The position numbers and the translations under genes were made by a program. The notes under the pieces were generated by a model, which had not been told where the DNA came from, searched no databases, and saw only the letters and a list, made by a program, of their open reading frames with translations. Below are positions 17,806-26,999 of a stretch of DNA of 64,000 bases, in pieces. The number at the start of each line of letters is the position of its first letter. The stretch's first letter is position 1. Origin of the DNA: a virus; the IMG/VR virus record IMGVR_UViG_3300040801_002923, positions 1 to 64,000 of that record. One strand, given 5' to 3'.

Positions 17806-20619
17806 TTATGGATCGAGGCGAAGGTTTTCGTCCGTGTAAGCAGCTACAATCACAATGTCGTCAACAGTCACATCCGGCTGCACCACTTCATCTTCGCGAA
17901 CGGCTACCTGGAACAGATCACCAAATTGATTATCCGTTAGCGTTGGAACCACAACAACTGACGAGATGTCAGCAGGTAGACGCTGGTGGATAGCAGCCGC
18001 AAGTTCTGTAAAGTAGAACGTCTCGCCGAACTCCCAAAGATCAATCGCAAAGAATTCATTAACAACATCGACGATCTCTGTCTTGATGCGGTTATCTGTC
18101 AATGTCGAATTGGGCGACTTGATCACCTTGAGCTGGGCCTGAAGCTCTGGAGCTGCCTTGTCCCCAAACAACAAACGAATAAGGCCTGGGCGCAATACTA
18201 CCGTGTCGGAGATCATCTTCTTAGTTAGAATATCTCCATACGATCGGCGCAGATCCAGGGGTGTAGGAGCAACCGGTTCGATAGCTGTGTCACCGGCAAC
18301 CCAGTCCGCCACCGCACTAATATACCCCTGCGTAAGAATAAACATGTCAATAATGTTGGAGGCCGCCGGATCCACAAGGTTGAGTCGTGGCGTGTAATGG
18401 AACCAGGCGAAGTTGAAAGGAGTCGACCCCGCTACTCCACCAGTTGGTGCCTGTGTTGGATCCAGCGCTTCACTACGGTTTCGGGCAATGATGTTATTGA
18501 CGCTCATATCAGGGTTGCCATCATTGTCAAAATCGATGTCGAAATCTGGAACACCATCACCATTACGGTCCTCTGGGATCACCACCAGCTTAGTGATATC
18601 TGGTAGCCCGCTAGCGTCGTTGGCTTGCTGGAGGACACGAAATGTAACGTTACCCTGCAAGATGCCCGCTGGAGACGGCGAACCATCAAACTGCGGATTA
18701 ACATTGGCGTTCAAGATCACAATTTCATCTTGAAGTGTTGTAAGCGTTTCGAGGGACACAACGTTATCACCGCCATTTGTGTTCCAGAAGCGCGTCGATG
18801 GACTTTCGGCAATAATCCGACGAGTGTCTCGTGTAATGGTCCAGATGTTGTCTTGGAACCTAGCATCAATCTGATACTGGAACACCGGTGGTGGTGTTCC
18901 AGTACTGAGAATAGCTGTCCACGTATCAGTGTTTGCATCGTAGTACAACGACGCTGTTTCTGGTGGGAACGCTGCTACGTCACCAAGAACTGCCAAAATA
19001 TCTGAGCGCTCCGTAGGCGTGAATTCCGTTCGAACGGATTCCAGAGGTACAATGCCAGCGATCGACAACGCAAAATCTGATGTCGACAAAATTGGTTCAA
19101 TATACGTATCGAGAATCTGAGTAGTCGTTACAGATTGGGTTACCGTTTGAAACACTGTGTCTGTGTCGTAGTACAGTAGAAGGTCGTTACCAAAGATTTT
19201 GACATTCTCGTACGTCTCACTTGGGTCATACCATGGAATGTACTTACTGTCTCCTGCAAATGTGCGATTGAGTGCTCGGAGTTTAGCAATTGAAGGATCT
19301 TGCAGCGGGAATGTGTTGTAGTCTTCACCGCTAACCATTCTATCCTGGGCGAAGTACGTCGATGGTGCTGTACGACGGATATGATCAATCGATTCAGAAG
19401 CAGCAGCATTCTGAAGAGAGTTGATGAGCGAGAACGTAAACGTCACGGTTTGAACGTTGCCAGCGACGTCAAGATAGTTGAACGATACGGGACGGTTAAC
19501 AACCGAGTTCTGAGGAATGACTAGCGGATCTTCCAAAGATACACGATGCCAGATATCAAACGTGCCCGATGGAATATTCGCAAACTCCCCGTCGCCAAAG
19601 ATTAGACGAACACCATCTCGATCCAACGTTTCAATTTCGTACTTGTTGCGCTGGTTAAGTGTGTTGAATACGATGTTTTCTGTGGCAACGGTGTCAACTT
19701 CTGCCCAACGACCTTCAGCGTTAACAAGCTCACCGGTGTCCGGATCGACGTTGTTTAGATATACGTCCGTATTGTTGATGCCTGTGTTAGCGAGGTCAAA
19801 CGTTTGGTTGGGTGTGATGCCATCAAACGCTGCACGTTGAATGTTCATCGTACCTTGCTTGGTGAACATTAAGAAACCGGTGGTGCTCGACCCATCGCCT
19901 AGACCATCGTTCGCAAATACAAGCGAGAACGGGCGGTTGCGCTCAGGGTGACGCTCGACCGGACCAAGCAGTTCATCTAGAACCACGGGCACAAGTTCCA
20001 TCTGTACATTCGTACCTGAAACGTTTGTGCTGTATCCTTGCACACCGAGAGCGGTCGGCGTGTTCTCAAGCTGATACAGCTCGAATACCACATCTTCAAC
20101 CTGAATGCGATCCTCTGGTGAAACGGAACCAAATGGCTGCTCAAGCAGCCGATTCATAATCAGTAGGAACTGCGTTTTCCAGTTTACATTGTTTGGATCA
20201 TTCCAACGAATTTGACGATTCGCAAGGTTTGTGCCATTGGTGTCAAATACGTTTTCTGTAGTGCGGATGCTACCGATCTTAACAAAGCCACGTGCGGGAA
20301 TGTTGCGAGAGGCCTTGTACGAAATTAGTTTGGCGAGACGAAGGACAGATTCTTTTCTCTGCGCTTGGGTAATGAAGTTCTCGTGAGCATTGATATCCAA
20401 ACGATACGAAATAAGCTCAGCCATATAGGCGAACAGCTCGAGGACCGCAATGAACTCCGACGACTCGATGTAGTCGTTGAAGTCTTCTGGGAAGTAGGCC
20501 TTAACATACTCGATCATACTTTCTTTGACAGTGACGAAGTCAAAGGCTGAGAAGTTCACCTGTTGGAAGACTTCGTATGCTCTCTCGAAAGATTCAGCTC
20601 GTGATACAATGCGGCTCAT
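17806..20619 (-). CDS. 6: Baseplate wedge protein gp6
   Basis: 937 residues; T4 gp6 is 660. gp6 forms the dodecameric ring that holds wedges around the hub and triggers sheath contraction. The N-terminal 150 residues are diagnostic: FNDYIESSEFIAVLELFAYM, LISYRLDINAHENFITQAQR, then LAKLISYKASRNIPARG. The C-terminal part (QAQLKVIKSPNSTLTDNRIK...FYFTELAAAIHQRLP) is also typical of gp6/BplB-like proteins. The start ATG overlaps the stop of gp25 (TAATG). The extra length lies in the beta-rich middle. Confidence 0.93.
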   Translation of the reverse strand: MSRIVSRAESFERAYEVFQQVNFSAFDFVTVKESMIEYVKAYFPEDFNDYIESSEFIAVLELFAYMAELISYRLDINAHENFITQAQRKESVLRLAKLISYKASRNIPARGFVKIGSIRTTENVFDTNGTNLANRQIRWNDPNNVNWKTQFLLIMNRLLEQPFGSVSPEDRIQVEDVVFELYQLENTPTALGVQGYSTNVSGTNVQMELVPVVLDELLGPVERHPERNRPFSLVFANDGLGDGSSTTGFLMFTKQGTMNIQRAAFDGITPNQTFDLANTGINNTDVYLNNVDPDTGELVNAEGRWAEVDTVATENIVFNTLNQRNKYEIETLDRDGVRLIFGDGEFANIPSGTFDIWHRVSLEDPLVIPQNSVVNRPVSFNYLDVAGNVQTVTFTFSLINSLQNAAASESIDHIRRTAPSTYFAQDRMVSGEDYNTFPLQDPSIAKLRALNRTFAGDSKYIPWYDPSETYENVKIFGNDLLLYYDTDTVFQTVTQSVTTTQILDTYIEPILSTSDFALSIAGIVPLESVRTEFTPTERSDILAVLGDVAAFPPETASLYYDANTDTWTAILSTGTPPPVFQYQIDARFQDNIWTITRDTRRIIAESPSTRFWNTNGGDNVVSLETLTTLQDEIVILNANVNPQFDGSPSPAGILQGNVTFRVLQQANDASGLPDITKLVVIPEDRNGDGVPDFDIDFDNDGNPDMSVNNIIARNRSEALDPTQAPTGGVAGSTPFNFAWFHYTPRLNLVDPAASNIIDMFILTQGYISAVADWVAGDTAIEPVAPTPLDLRRSYGDILTKKMISDTVVLRPGLIRLLFGDKAAPELQAQLKVIKSPNSTLTDNRIKTEIVDVVNEFFAIDLWEFGETFYFTELAAAIHQRLPADISSVVVVPTLTDNQFGDLFQVAVREDEVVQPDVTVDDIVIVAAYTDENLRLDP

Positions 20620-21008
20620 TACAGACTACCTTCCCCAAATTGGATGTTCAGATTCATTAGATCTGTTACGTCAAGTTCGATGTAGCGTAGTAGTGCGGAC
20701 GCTACTACTGTCCCCTCGTCTGGCGTTGGTATGACGGTTAGACTGATCAACTCAACACGAGGATCAAAGTCAAATACGCCGCGCAGCTCCGATTCCAACG
20801 TGTCGAGTGTGTCCTCATCAAGCGGCTCAAACGCCAGATCTGGGATAATCGTACCAAAACGTGGAAGGCGCAGACGTTCTCCGCGACGCGTGAAGATGTG
20901 GTTGAGGAGGTCCATCTTCACGAGTTCTACGTCGCGGAGTTGGAATGTTCCGTTACGCTCGTATTCGAACGATGAGTAGCCTCTGTACAAGTTTTGGCGC
21001 GTTGTCAT
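20619..21008 (-). CDS. 25: Baseplate wedge protein gp25
   Basis: 129 residues, close to the T4 length (132). The gp25/W-like fold is recognised from the line LVKMDLLNHIFTRRGERLRL, then PRFGTIIPDLAFEPLD, where the EPR-type core is replaced by RFG/PLD residues. gp25 joins gp6 and gp53 at the inner wedge and helps nucleate the sheath. The late promoter core at 21015-21020 lies 6 nt from the ATG without a Shine-Dalgarno, so its late mRNA should be leaderless. Confidence 0.93.
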   Translation of the reverse strand: MTTRQNLYRGYSSFEYERNGTFQLRDVELVKMDLLNHIFTRRGERLRLPRFGTIIPDLAFEPLDEDTLDTLESELRGVFDFDPRVELISLTVIPTPDEGTVVASALLRYIELDVTDLMNLNIQFGEGSL

Positions 21009-21014
21009 AACCGA

Positions 21015-21020
21015 TATTTA
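21015..21020 (-). promoter_or_regulatory. Late promoter core (GATAAATA) abutting the gp25 start
   Basis: Minus-strand TGATAAATATCGGTT then ATG: 6 nt from core to start codon and no ribosome site. Confidence 0.7.
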
Positions 21021-21039
21021 TCAGGGGGTCGGGGAACCG

Positions 21040-22596
21040 TTAGCGGCGCCACCGTGGATTGCGTTGAACCTCAAACGTATCACTCGTAAGGCCATCATCG
21101 CCAGTCGCTGCGAACTGAATACCGACCTGCTCATTATCATACGGAATCAGCACAGGCTCACCGGTGTCATTCAGGTCTATACGAGCCCACGGCTCGTGAG
21201 CCGGCTGACGGTTGGGGACGTGAGCTGGATCTGTAACTGGATTAGCTCCCAACCCCTCATCGTTGATTTCGAGGACAGCGGGCGTGTCAGCTTCCGCGCC
21301 TGGGAAAGGCGGTGGGACTGATCCACTATAATGGTGGTGACTGTTGTACTTGTCGCGGAACTGATTAACTTCTCCAACGAACTCATCGAGGAAGTCCATG
21401 AGATCATTTACAGTGGTGTCTTTACCCGAAACACGGAAATCTACGTTCGGAGCATCATTGAAGATACCTGTGCCAGACGTTGCTCGAACATCACTGGCAG
21501 CGTCGACGCGAACGCTCCCCACTGTCTTGACCTGAATGTCCTCTGATGCCTGAACCCGCATCTCCTTACCACTCTTCAAGTGAATGCCTTTTTTGGCTTC
21601 AACTCGGAAAGAACCGTTGGTCTTAAAGTTTACATCACGGTCTGCCGTTGCGCTTAGTTTTCCCGACGTATAGATGTCAATGTTACCAGCTTCATCAATC
21701 TCAATCCAATTGTTACCTTTTGCCGTGCTGATGTAAATCCGCTCGTTTGTGTCATCGAGAATCACCTGATGTCCCGCAGCAGTCCTGAAGCGCATGCGAG
21801 AATTCTCAGGGCGGTCATCCATCGACATAGCATGGAAACCTGGTGAAACGATCGACGTGACCATGTTGTCAAGGTTTGGCTTAGTCGTTTGTTCACGGTC
21901 ATCTGTCTGGATGTTTGGATCCTGAAGAATGATGTCTTCAGGACAGATCAAACTGGTGCGGTAACCTTGATCCGCATCATCAGCTAGCGCCGAGAAGGCA
22001 TCGATCTGCAGTTGATTTTCCCGCACTCGTGCAACCTGGTAATCAGCCGCGCGTGTTAGGAATTCGAAGTTGATGTTGCCCGATGGCGGTTCACCGAATG
22101 CCTGCTGCTGATTGGTGTGCAGTGGTTCAATTGAAGATTCAAACGTGTCAAACGGGCCAGCGATTGACTTCTGATCGTCGTCAGCTCGTGCTCCGGATTC
22201 TTCGTTGTAGCGACCGTGCGGCATTGTGTGAGCTGTGAGTGGAGTGTATACACAACCAAGCCACAACCTATGCGAGGGATTACCATCGAGACACATCACA
22301 AGAACTTGCGCGCCGACCTTGGGAATCGCCCACATACCGTATGAAGTAGGTCCTCTTACAGGAGAATCGTTGGGACCGCGTGTGCCGACCTGAACATTGC
22401 CACCGAACGGGGAAACATACTCCGCCCATGGAATGTCGGCGAGTGCAATATCGTCGCGATCACCGAACGCAGGGCATTGCACTCGGAGGCGACCACTCTG
22501 CATGGGATCGGCTGTATCCACAACCACACCCTGAGTGATACCCGTGTTGAATGGTTGCTGAGGTGTTAACTGCTTTTGTCGCTCATCGCTGGCCAT
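21040..22596 (-). CDS. 5: Baseplate central spike/hub protein gp5-like, without an evident lysozyme domain
   Basis: 518 residues. Residues about 20-130 match the gp5 OB-fold (GVVVDTADPMQSGRLRVQCP, IPKVGAQVLVMCLDGNPSHR, WLGCVYTP). Residues about 265-380 form the triple-stranded beta-helix spike (HQVILDDTNERIYISTAKG, EIDEAGNIDIYTSGKLS, VRVQASEDIQVKTVGSVRV). T4 gp5 has a lysozyme domain between these parts. Here the intervening region shows no lysozyme-like E/D/T catalytic pattern that I can identify, so peptidoglycan cutting may be supplied elsewhere. The start overlaps the stop of the upstream hub gene (TAATG). Confidence 0.88.
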   Translation of the reverse strand: MASDERQKQLTPQQPFNTGITQGVVVDTADPMQSGRLRVQCPAFGDRDDIALADIPWAEYVSPFGGNVQVGTRGPNDSPVRGPTSYGMWAIPKVGAQVLVMCLDGNPSHRLWLGCVYTPLTAHTMPHGRYNEESGARADDDQKSIAGPFDTFESSIEPLHTNQQQAFGEPPSGNINFEFLTRAADYQVARVRENQLQIDAFSALADDADQGYRTSLICPEDIILQDPNIQTDDREQTTKPNLDNMVTSIVSPGFHAMSMDDRPENSRMRFRTAAGHQVILDDTNERIYISTAKGNNWIEIDEAGNIDIYTSGKLSATADRDVNFKTNGSFRVEAKKGIHLKSGKEMRVQASEDIQVKTVGSVRVDAASDVRATSGTGIFNDAPNVDFRVSGKDTTVNDLMDFLDEFVGEVNQFRDKYNSHHHYSGSVPPPFPGAEADTPAVLEINDEGLGANPVTDPAHVPNRQPAHEPWARIDLNDTGEPVLIPYDNEQVGIQFAATGDDGLTSDTFEVQRNPRWRR

Positions 22597-24761
22597 TACT
22601 CTTGTTCCTCTTGCGGTGGCGCCTGCCGCTCCCTATCCGCGGGGCGCGGAACCACTGCTTTTGTTTTAGTTCTCATATCTAACGCCGTTCTCGGTTGGTT
22701 AGAAGCCCTGGGAGTCGAGCTCTCTGCAGATGCCGTCTCACCACTAAGTGCTTCCGTTTCAGCCGTCGTTGTAGACGCATCTACAACCTGCGGCTGTGCC
22801 GCAACCTCTCGAGATGAGTTCTCCCCACTCTGTTGGAATAGATCATCTGAAGGGGTTGCAATCGCACCAATATCCTGCGTAAACAACCCACCTTCAAATC
22901 TATGCACAATCTTGACGATGTTGTAAAACCCCGTGTACCAGAAATCGATCAAGCGCGCCTGGTCGCCTTGGTTGATTAGTGCTGCGGACGGTGAGTTGTT
23001 GTCAATTGGCATCTTGATGTTCACCTTCGCAATTGCGGGAGTTCTATCCCAGTTCAATAGCACACGGCGTTCGTCCGGGGGTTGATCATTTCCCTCGTCG
23101 GTCTTGTCGGAGATTGGAGTGTTAGTTACGGCCAACAGATACGGGTTACCTCGAATGGTGAAGTTTGTCTCTATCTGCTCGTAGGCAGCAAATCTTGCCA
23201 GTGCAGCGTTGAATGCCATAGTAGATAGCGGGTTACCAATGTTTCGCACCAACGGGTTTTGTACATCCGTCGATGGGAATATAGGCGTACGGGCGCGCCG
23301 TGAAAGCTCGCTGGCGGGGCGTTGCGTTACACCTGTAACAGCCAGCTCTGTATTGGCGGAACCGCCCGCAACTTGGTCTTCTGCTGCTCCCGGTGAATTG
23401 TTTGTGGTTCGCAGAATCTGCAGAAACGCCAAGCCCTGTTGCATATTGATGTCGAATTTCACGATATCAATGCTGCGGCCGGTAAAGAAATAATCGAACT
23501 CGATGATGCTATTTCGTAGATCGCCTACCCCCTCAACAGATGTTTCTATAGGCTCTTCGGTGGACTCCTGTGTTAGATCTCGATTGATAAACTCAAGAAG
23601 TTCCTCGTTGGTCGTTTCTAGGCTGCGTTTAATCGTGTAACGGAACAAAACACCATCGTTATCGCCCGTTGCTGTATCACTCCCCGGCTGTTCGGTAGAC
23701 TTATCTACCATCGTCATCTCGGAATGAATCTTGTACCGGTACCTGTTTCCGATAGCATCGGGTTTCAGAAGATCATCCTGGATCTTCTGACAGCGCTGAA
23801 GAATCTCTTGGAGCGCCTGATCGACAGTGTACTGGCGACCAAAGTCAAATGCTGCAGCTTCCCCTGAGTCGTTCCGCAGTCTCGGATTGTACAGGTTAAC
23901 CAAGTAATCGTCGGATTGATATGGCTCCGCTAATACGATGTCAAAACTGATCTTGCGGAACAGCTCGTCAACGTTAACATTGTTTGTAGGATCAGCCTCT
24001 ACGCGTCGCCTCGCGGCTTCACGAACGTCACGAAACGTTTGACTAGATTTGTTGTTAAGTGCATCCTTGAACGCATTCATCACGTCCTTGAGAATCAACG
24101 TACGCGGCGTGAACTTCACATTCTGCGCTGCACGTGCGACCTGTGGTAACCTTGTCGCACCGTTTGTAAGTGACACAAAGTCAAGGTTGTATATTCCACC
24201 TTCAGGACTAAAAGATCCCTTGACATCAAGCAGAAGGAACTGAAGAGGCTTCAAGTCTGCAATGATCGTTGGTGATTCGGGTGTGCCTTGAGCAGTGTTC
24301 GCCGTATGCCCAACAAAGAACGTCTTGAGTAGGAATACTATACCGGTCGGCTCTGTTCGAAACTCATCAGCGATCCGATCCAGCGTGTTCAAGAACAGAA
24401 AGCCGCGTGCTTCGCGAATCTTCATGCTACCTGTCACGGAGATCGAATTAGAGTTGTCCGTGAGGTTCACAGAGCCTGACAATAGCGTCTCCCACTGTAC
24501 CGTTTCCACGGTATAGACGGAGTCCTTGAATCCATTAACAACAACATAGTACTTGCCCGCTGAATCATCATCCGACTCTACACCATCGCTTTCTTGATCA
24601 ATCGGAATTGATCCGAACGAACGGATGTCTTCATAGCGCGAAAGATCGTTTCCGTACTCAGAAGTCAGTTTGTTAACTACAGCTTGGTTGCTGCAGGCTA
24701 TCAAGACGTGGTGGTAGCTATAAGTGTTAAATCTATCGAGTATGTTAGGAGGTGTTGACAT
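22596..24761 (-). CDS. Putative baseplate hub protein (gp27 analogue by position)
   Basis: 721 residues, immediately upstream of gp5 and downstream of gp53. It has beta-rich N-terminal domains (YYVVVNGFKDSVYTVETVQW, SISVTGSMKIREARGFLFLN) and a long charged, low-complexity C-tail (residues about 650-721, rich in A, E, S, T and Q). T4 gp27 is the hub ring that binds gp5. This protein is larger and I cannot show sequence homology, so the assignment rests on neighbours. The tail could be a flexible tether. Confidence 0.7.
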   Translation of the reverse strand: MSTPPNILDRFNTYSYHHVLIACSNQAVVNKLTSEYGNDLSRYEDIRSFGSIPIDQESDGVESDDDSAGKYYVVVNGFKDSVYTVETVQWETLLSGSVNLTDNSNSISVTGSMKIREARGFLFLNTLDRIADEFRTEPTGIVFLLKTFFVGHTANTAQGTPESPTIIADLKPLQFLLLDVKGSFSPEGGIYNLDFVSLTNGATRLPQVARAAQNVKFTPRTLILKDVMNAFKDALNNKSSQTFRDVREAARRRVEADPTNNVNVDELFRKISFDIVLAEPYQSDDYLVNLYNPRLRNDSGEAAAFDFGRQYTVDQALQEILQRCQKIQDDLLKPDAIGNRYRYKIHSEMTMVDKSTEQPGSDTATGDNDGVLFRYTIKRSLETTNEELLEFINRDLTQESTEEPIETSVEGVGDLRNSIIEFDYFFTGRSIDIVKFDINMQQGLAFLQILRTTNNSPGAAEDQVAGGSANTELAVTGVTQRPASELSRRARTPIFPSTDVQNPLVRNIGNPLSTMAFNAALARFAAYEQIETNFTIRGNPYLLAVTNTPISDKTDEGNDQPPDERRVLLNWDRTPAIAKVNIKMPIDNNSPSAALINQGDQARLIDFWYTGFYNIVKIVHRFEGGLFTQDIGAIATPSDDLFQQSGENSSREVAAQPQVVDASTTTAETEALSGETASAESSTPRASNQPRTALDMRTKTKAVVPRPADRERQAPPQEEQE

Positions 24762-24770
24762 GAGTCCCTC

Positions 24771-25124
24771 TTATCGTGGTGCTGGGACTCCACCTGTCGA
24801 ATTCGTCAGAATTGATAGAAGAACGCGTTGCGGCGCCGGGAGTCTAATTTCTGCTCCCTCGAGGAGTTCCACATTGTCATCAACGATGTTGTTGTATTGT
24901 AATACAAGCCAGGCAAGATCGGAGTTGCGGAAATAGTCGAACGCAATCAGATCTGGACGCTTAGCTTGTCGCGCGTTGACAGTAATAAACAGGTCATCGT
25001 CGCGTTGGTTGATTGTACGACGTTCCCACCACCCAAGTCTACGGGGGAATCGGACCGTCGCACCACCTTGTGTGTATCTGGAGGTCTCTTTATCCGTGGA
25101 GCGAGGTCGTAGTTGCCTAGCCAT
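24771..25124 (-). CDS. 53: Baseplate wedge protein gp53
   Basis: 117 residues. The central stretch FDYFRNSDLAWLVLQYNNIV and the following DDNVELLEGAEIRLP are the conserved LysM-like signature of gp53-type baseplate proteins (W.vlQYNNi...l..G..i.iP). It is shorter than T4 gp53 (196), as in many cyanophage-like relatives. It binds gp6 and gp25 in the inner baseplate. The stop is 9 nt before the next start, and the ATG overlaps the stop of the upstream gene. Confidence 0.85.
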   Translation of the reverse strand: MARQLRPRSTDKETSRYTQGGATVRFPRRLGWWERRTINQRDDDLFITVNARQAKRPDLIAFDYFRNSDLAWLVLQYNNIVDDNVELLEGAEIRLPAPQRVLLSILTNSTGGVPAPR

Positions 25125-25816
25125 TAGAATCCTCCCAGCTTGCCAGAGCGATAATCCGCAAGGGAGAAGCGATTGAAGTCTGCCGGCGACTGCGTCTCGA
25201 ACAACTGGATATCAACCGTCATTACAGTCGGAAACGGTTCCCCCGCATTCACAACGATCGAATCACCTGAATCGCCAATAGGAAATTCATCCGCGGCCGT
25301 AGGAATGTAGTCGATATCACTTGGGTAGGTGATCTGCAGGTTGTTGATCACCGTAGGAATGTTGTGGAGATTTGTGATACCCGCCGGCGTTCGGCGGATT
25401 TCATCAGCTGACGTTAGTGTCTGAGGACCAGGCGTTGTCGACTTGGAGTCCGATGACTGACTACGGACAGAAGGTCCACGCGCAAACGCAAAAAATGATA
25501 GCACATCGGGTGGTAGACCGAGATAGTTTGCTTGAGCGTTGCCGAAGTACGGCAACGTCCAGCTGCGTAGAATCTGGAGTTTCGCTAGGTTTCGCGCTGC
25601 TTCTTGTGGTGTGCGTGAGATCAGGCGCGCGTTGTTAACAGCGATTACACGCGATGCGCTGTGTGAGAACGTATAGATCGTACCTGGACCGTGAATTGGA
25701 TTGTACGCCTTGTATTCAACGTTCCGTTGTTCAGATACGTCAGGCACAATGTCAAACGTCACGGTGACATTTGTCAACCGTGACCGCAATTTGACCTTGT
25801 ATAGATTCTCAGCCAT
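25124..25816 (-). CDS. Baseplate tail-tube cap protein, gp48-like
   Basis: 230 residues starting MAENLYKVKLRSRLTNVTV. Conserved-looking segments are NPIHGPGTIYTFSHSASRVI, LQILRSWTLPYFG, LGLPPDVLSFFAFARG, IPTVINNLQITYPSDIDYIP and FNRFSLADYRSGKLGGF. From memory this is the protein preceding gp53 in cyanophage genomes, usually labelled gp48 (tail-tube cap), which starts tube assembly on the hub. The assignment rests on order and recall. It overlaps the nucleotidyltransferase stop by 1 nt (TAATG). Confidence 0.65.
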   Translation of the reverse strand: MAENLYKVKLRSRLTNVTVTFDIVPDVSEQRNVEYKAYNPIHGPGTIYTFSHSASRVIAVNNARLISRTPQEAARNLAKLQILRSWTLPYFGNAQANYLGLPPDVLSFFAFARGPSVRSQSSDSKSTTPGPQTLTSADEIRRTPAGITNLHNIPTVINNLQITYPSDIDYIPTAADEFPIGDSGDSIVVNAGEPFPTVMTVDIQLFETQSPADFNRFSLADYRSGKLGGF

Positions 25817-26409
25817 TAGTTGAGATGTTCCTTCATCAGCGCAATCATCTCACGGGCATCCTCATCGTTGAGGCCCGTCATCGCACGCACTTTTGTGACG
25901 TTGTCGTCCGCGGCGGCCTCGCGCACTTTAGTTGCGCTAACACCAGCTACATCCGATGAGTCAGAGTCGCGAAACAACACTACAGCTTCGTATCCGTCTT
26001 CAACGTCCTTACCATAGATGCGACCTACCATGCTCTTATAAGAGCCAGCTCGATCTGAACCACAACAACCGCCAACTGGGACATACCCACTTTCCTTGAG
26101 TTGCTCGACAGCATCATACGGATTCTTCGCAATACACATGCGAACCCCTGGTTGCATCTGCTGTAAATACTTCTTACGGACTTCCCCATCAAGAGGGTTC
26201 TTTTCGTTCCTTTTACCCGAATCGACAATTACGACAACTGGCTCAGCGCCTTTGCGCTCTGCGAGCTTTTTCAGCTCGTTGATCATCGATTTGTGGCCAA
26301 GGTGGGGCGGATTGAAGCGTCCAGGACTTATCACCACCGGCTTAAGGTCGGATGCATTAACTTGCTCAGCGTCTTTCGACTCTGCAACGAACTGACTAAA
26401 ACCTGCCAC
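25816..26409 (-). CDS. Nucleotidyltransferase (cytidylyltransferase/NMNAT-like) with a capsid-targeting-like N-terminus
   Basis: 197 residues from GTG at 26409. That start is chosen because AGGAG (26418-26422) and a late promoter (26433-26438) lie just upstream. The frame is open to 26487, but that extension spans the promoter. The HxGH motif of nucleotidylyltransferases is present (VVISPGRFNPPHLGHKSM) and the second motif near the C-terminus reads SATKVREAA. Such enzymes join NMP to nicotinate/nicotinamide mononucleotide, phosphopantetheine or similar substrates; the substrate is not determined. It sits first in the baseplate operon, odd for an enzyme. Its N-terminus (FSQFVAES) resembles the T4 internal-protein capsid-targeting signal (YQEFIAE). 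Confidence 0.8.
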   Translation of the reverse strand: MAGFSQFVAESKDAEQVNASDLKPVVISPGRFNPPHLGHKSMINELKKLAERKGAEPVVVIVDSGKRNEKNPLDGEVRKKYLQQMQPGVRMCIAKNPYDAVEQLKESGYVPVGGCCGSDRAGSYKSMVGRIYGKDVEDGYEAVVLFRDSDSSDVAGVSATKVREAAADDNVTKVRAMTGLNDEDAREMIALMKEHLN

Positions 26410-26432
26410 GTATGTATCTCCTGACGTCCATA

Positions 26433-26438
26433 TATTTA
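26433..26438 (-). promoter_or_regulatory. Late promoter core (TGTAAATATA) of the baseplate operon
   Basis: Minus-strand core 23 nt upstream of the GTG at 26409, followed by AGGAG. It is the first promoter of the minus-strand structural block. Confidence 0.65.
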
Positions 26439-26446
26439 CATAGGTG

Positions 26447-26476
26447 TGGACCTTGGGGGATCTGGTTGGGTATACT
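26447..26476 (+). promoter_or_regulatory. Sigma70-type (early/middle) promoter of gp55
   Basis: TGGACC, an 18-nt spacer, and TATACT at 26471-26476. It is located 24 nt before the gp55 start and is back to back with the late promoter on the other strand. Confidence 0.5.
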
Positions 26477-26499
26477 GTAACCCTCACTATGGAGTAACT

Positions 26500-26985
26500 A
26501 TGTCTACCACACCAACTAAAAAGCCACGCAAGACCAACTACCTGAATAACCGCGATCTTCTAGCTGAAACAATCAAAAGCAAAGAGCAGGGTCGGATGAC
26601 TGACAAGCTCGCACGAATGCTTCAGATGCTGTGTAAGCGCTACGGAAGTCGCGCGAACTTTGCAAACTACACCTACAACGAAGACATGCAAGCATACGCA
26701 ATGATGTCCTTGGCGAAAACGTGGAGTGCATTTAACCCCGAAAAAAGCAGTAACGCTTTTGCGTTCTTTACTCAGTGCGTTAAGAACTCATTCATCCAAT
26801 ACCTAAAGCAAGAGAAAAATCAACGTAAAATTCGCGACAAAGCCCTTGTTGAAGCTGGACTCAATCCATCATATACTTACCAACTGGAGTACGCAACTGA
26901 GCATGGGTATGGTGGCGAGGGGAGCGATTACGCACACCAATCATCAGTACCTGCTGACGAGGAAGCCGATTCCGTAGAACAATAA
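26500..26985 (+). CDS. 55: Late-transcription sigma factor gp55
   Basis: 161 residues from ATG at 26500 (GGAG 9 nt upstream); the upstream in-frame extension overlaps the promoter. The N-terminus (TNYLNNRDLLAETIKSK) matches the T4 gp55 pattern NYVNNKELL. The core (YAMMSLAKTWSAFNPEK, NAFAFFTQCVKNSFIQYLK) corresponds to sigma region 2 that reads the TATAAATA-type promoter. T4 gp55 ends with a sliding-clamp-binding motif (SLDFLYE). Here the C-terminus is acidic (DEEADSVEQ) with no such motif, suggesting clamp-independent late transcription. Many late promoter cores in this window fit its presence. Confidence 0.92.
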   Translation: MSTTPTKKPRKTNYLNNRDLLAETIKSKEQGRMTDKLARMLQMLCKRYGSRANFANYTYNEDMQAYAMMSLAKTWSAFNPEKSSNAFAFFTQCVKNSFIQYLKQEKNQRKIRDKALVEAGLNPSYTYQLEYATEHGYGGEGSDYAHQSSVPADEEADSVEQ

Positions 26986-26999
26986 CAAAAAGGATAGGT

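Noticed and set aside
21455-22200. Lysozyme domain inside gp5
   Set aside because: No catalytic Glu/Asp/Thr arrangement seen between the OB-fold and the beta-helix.
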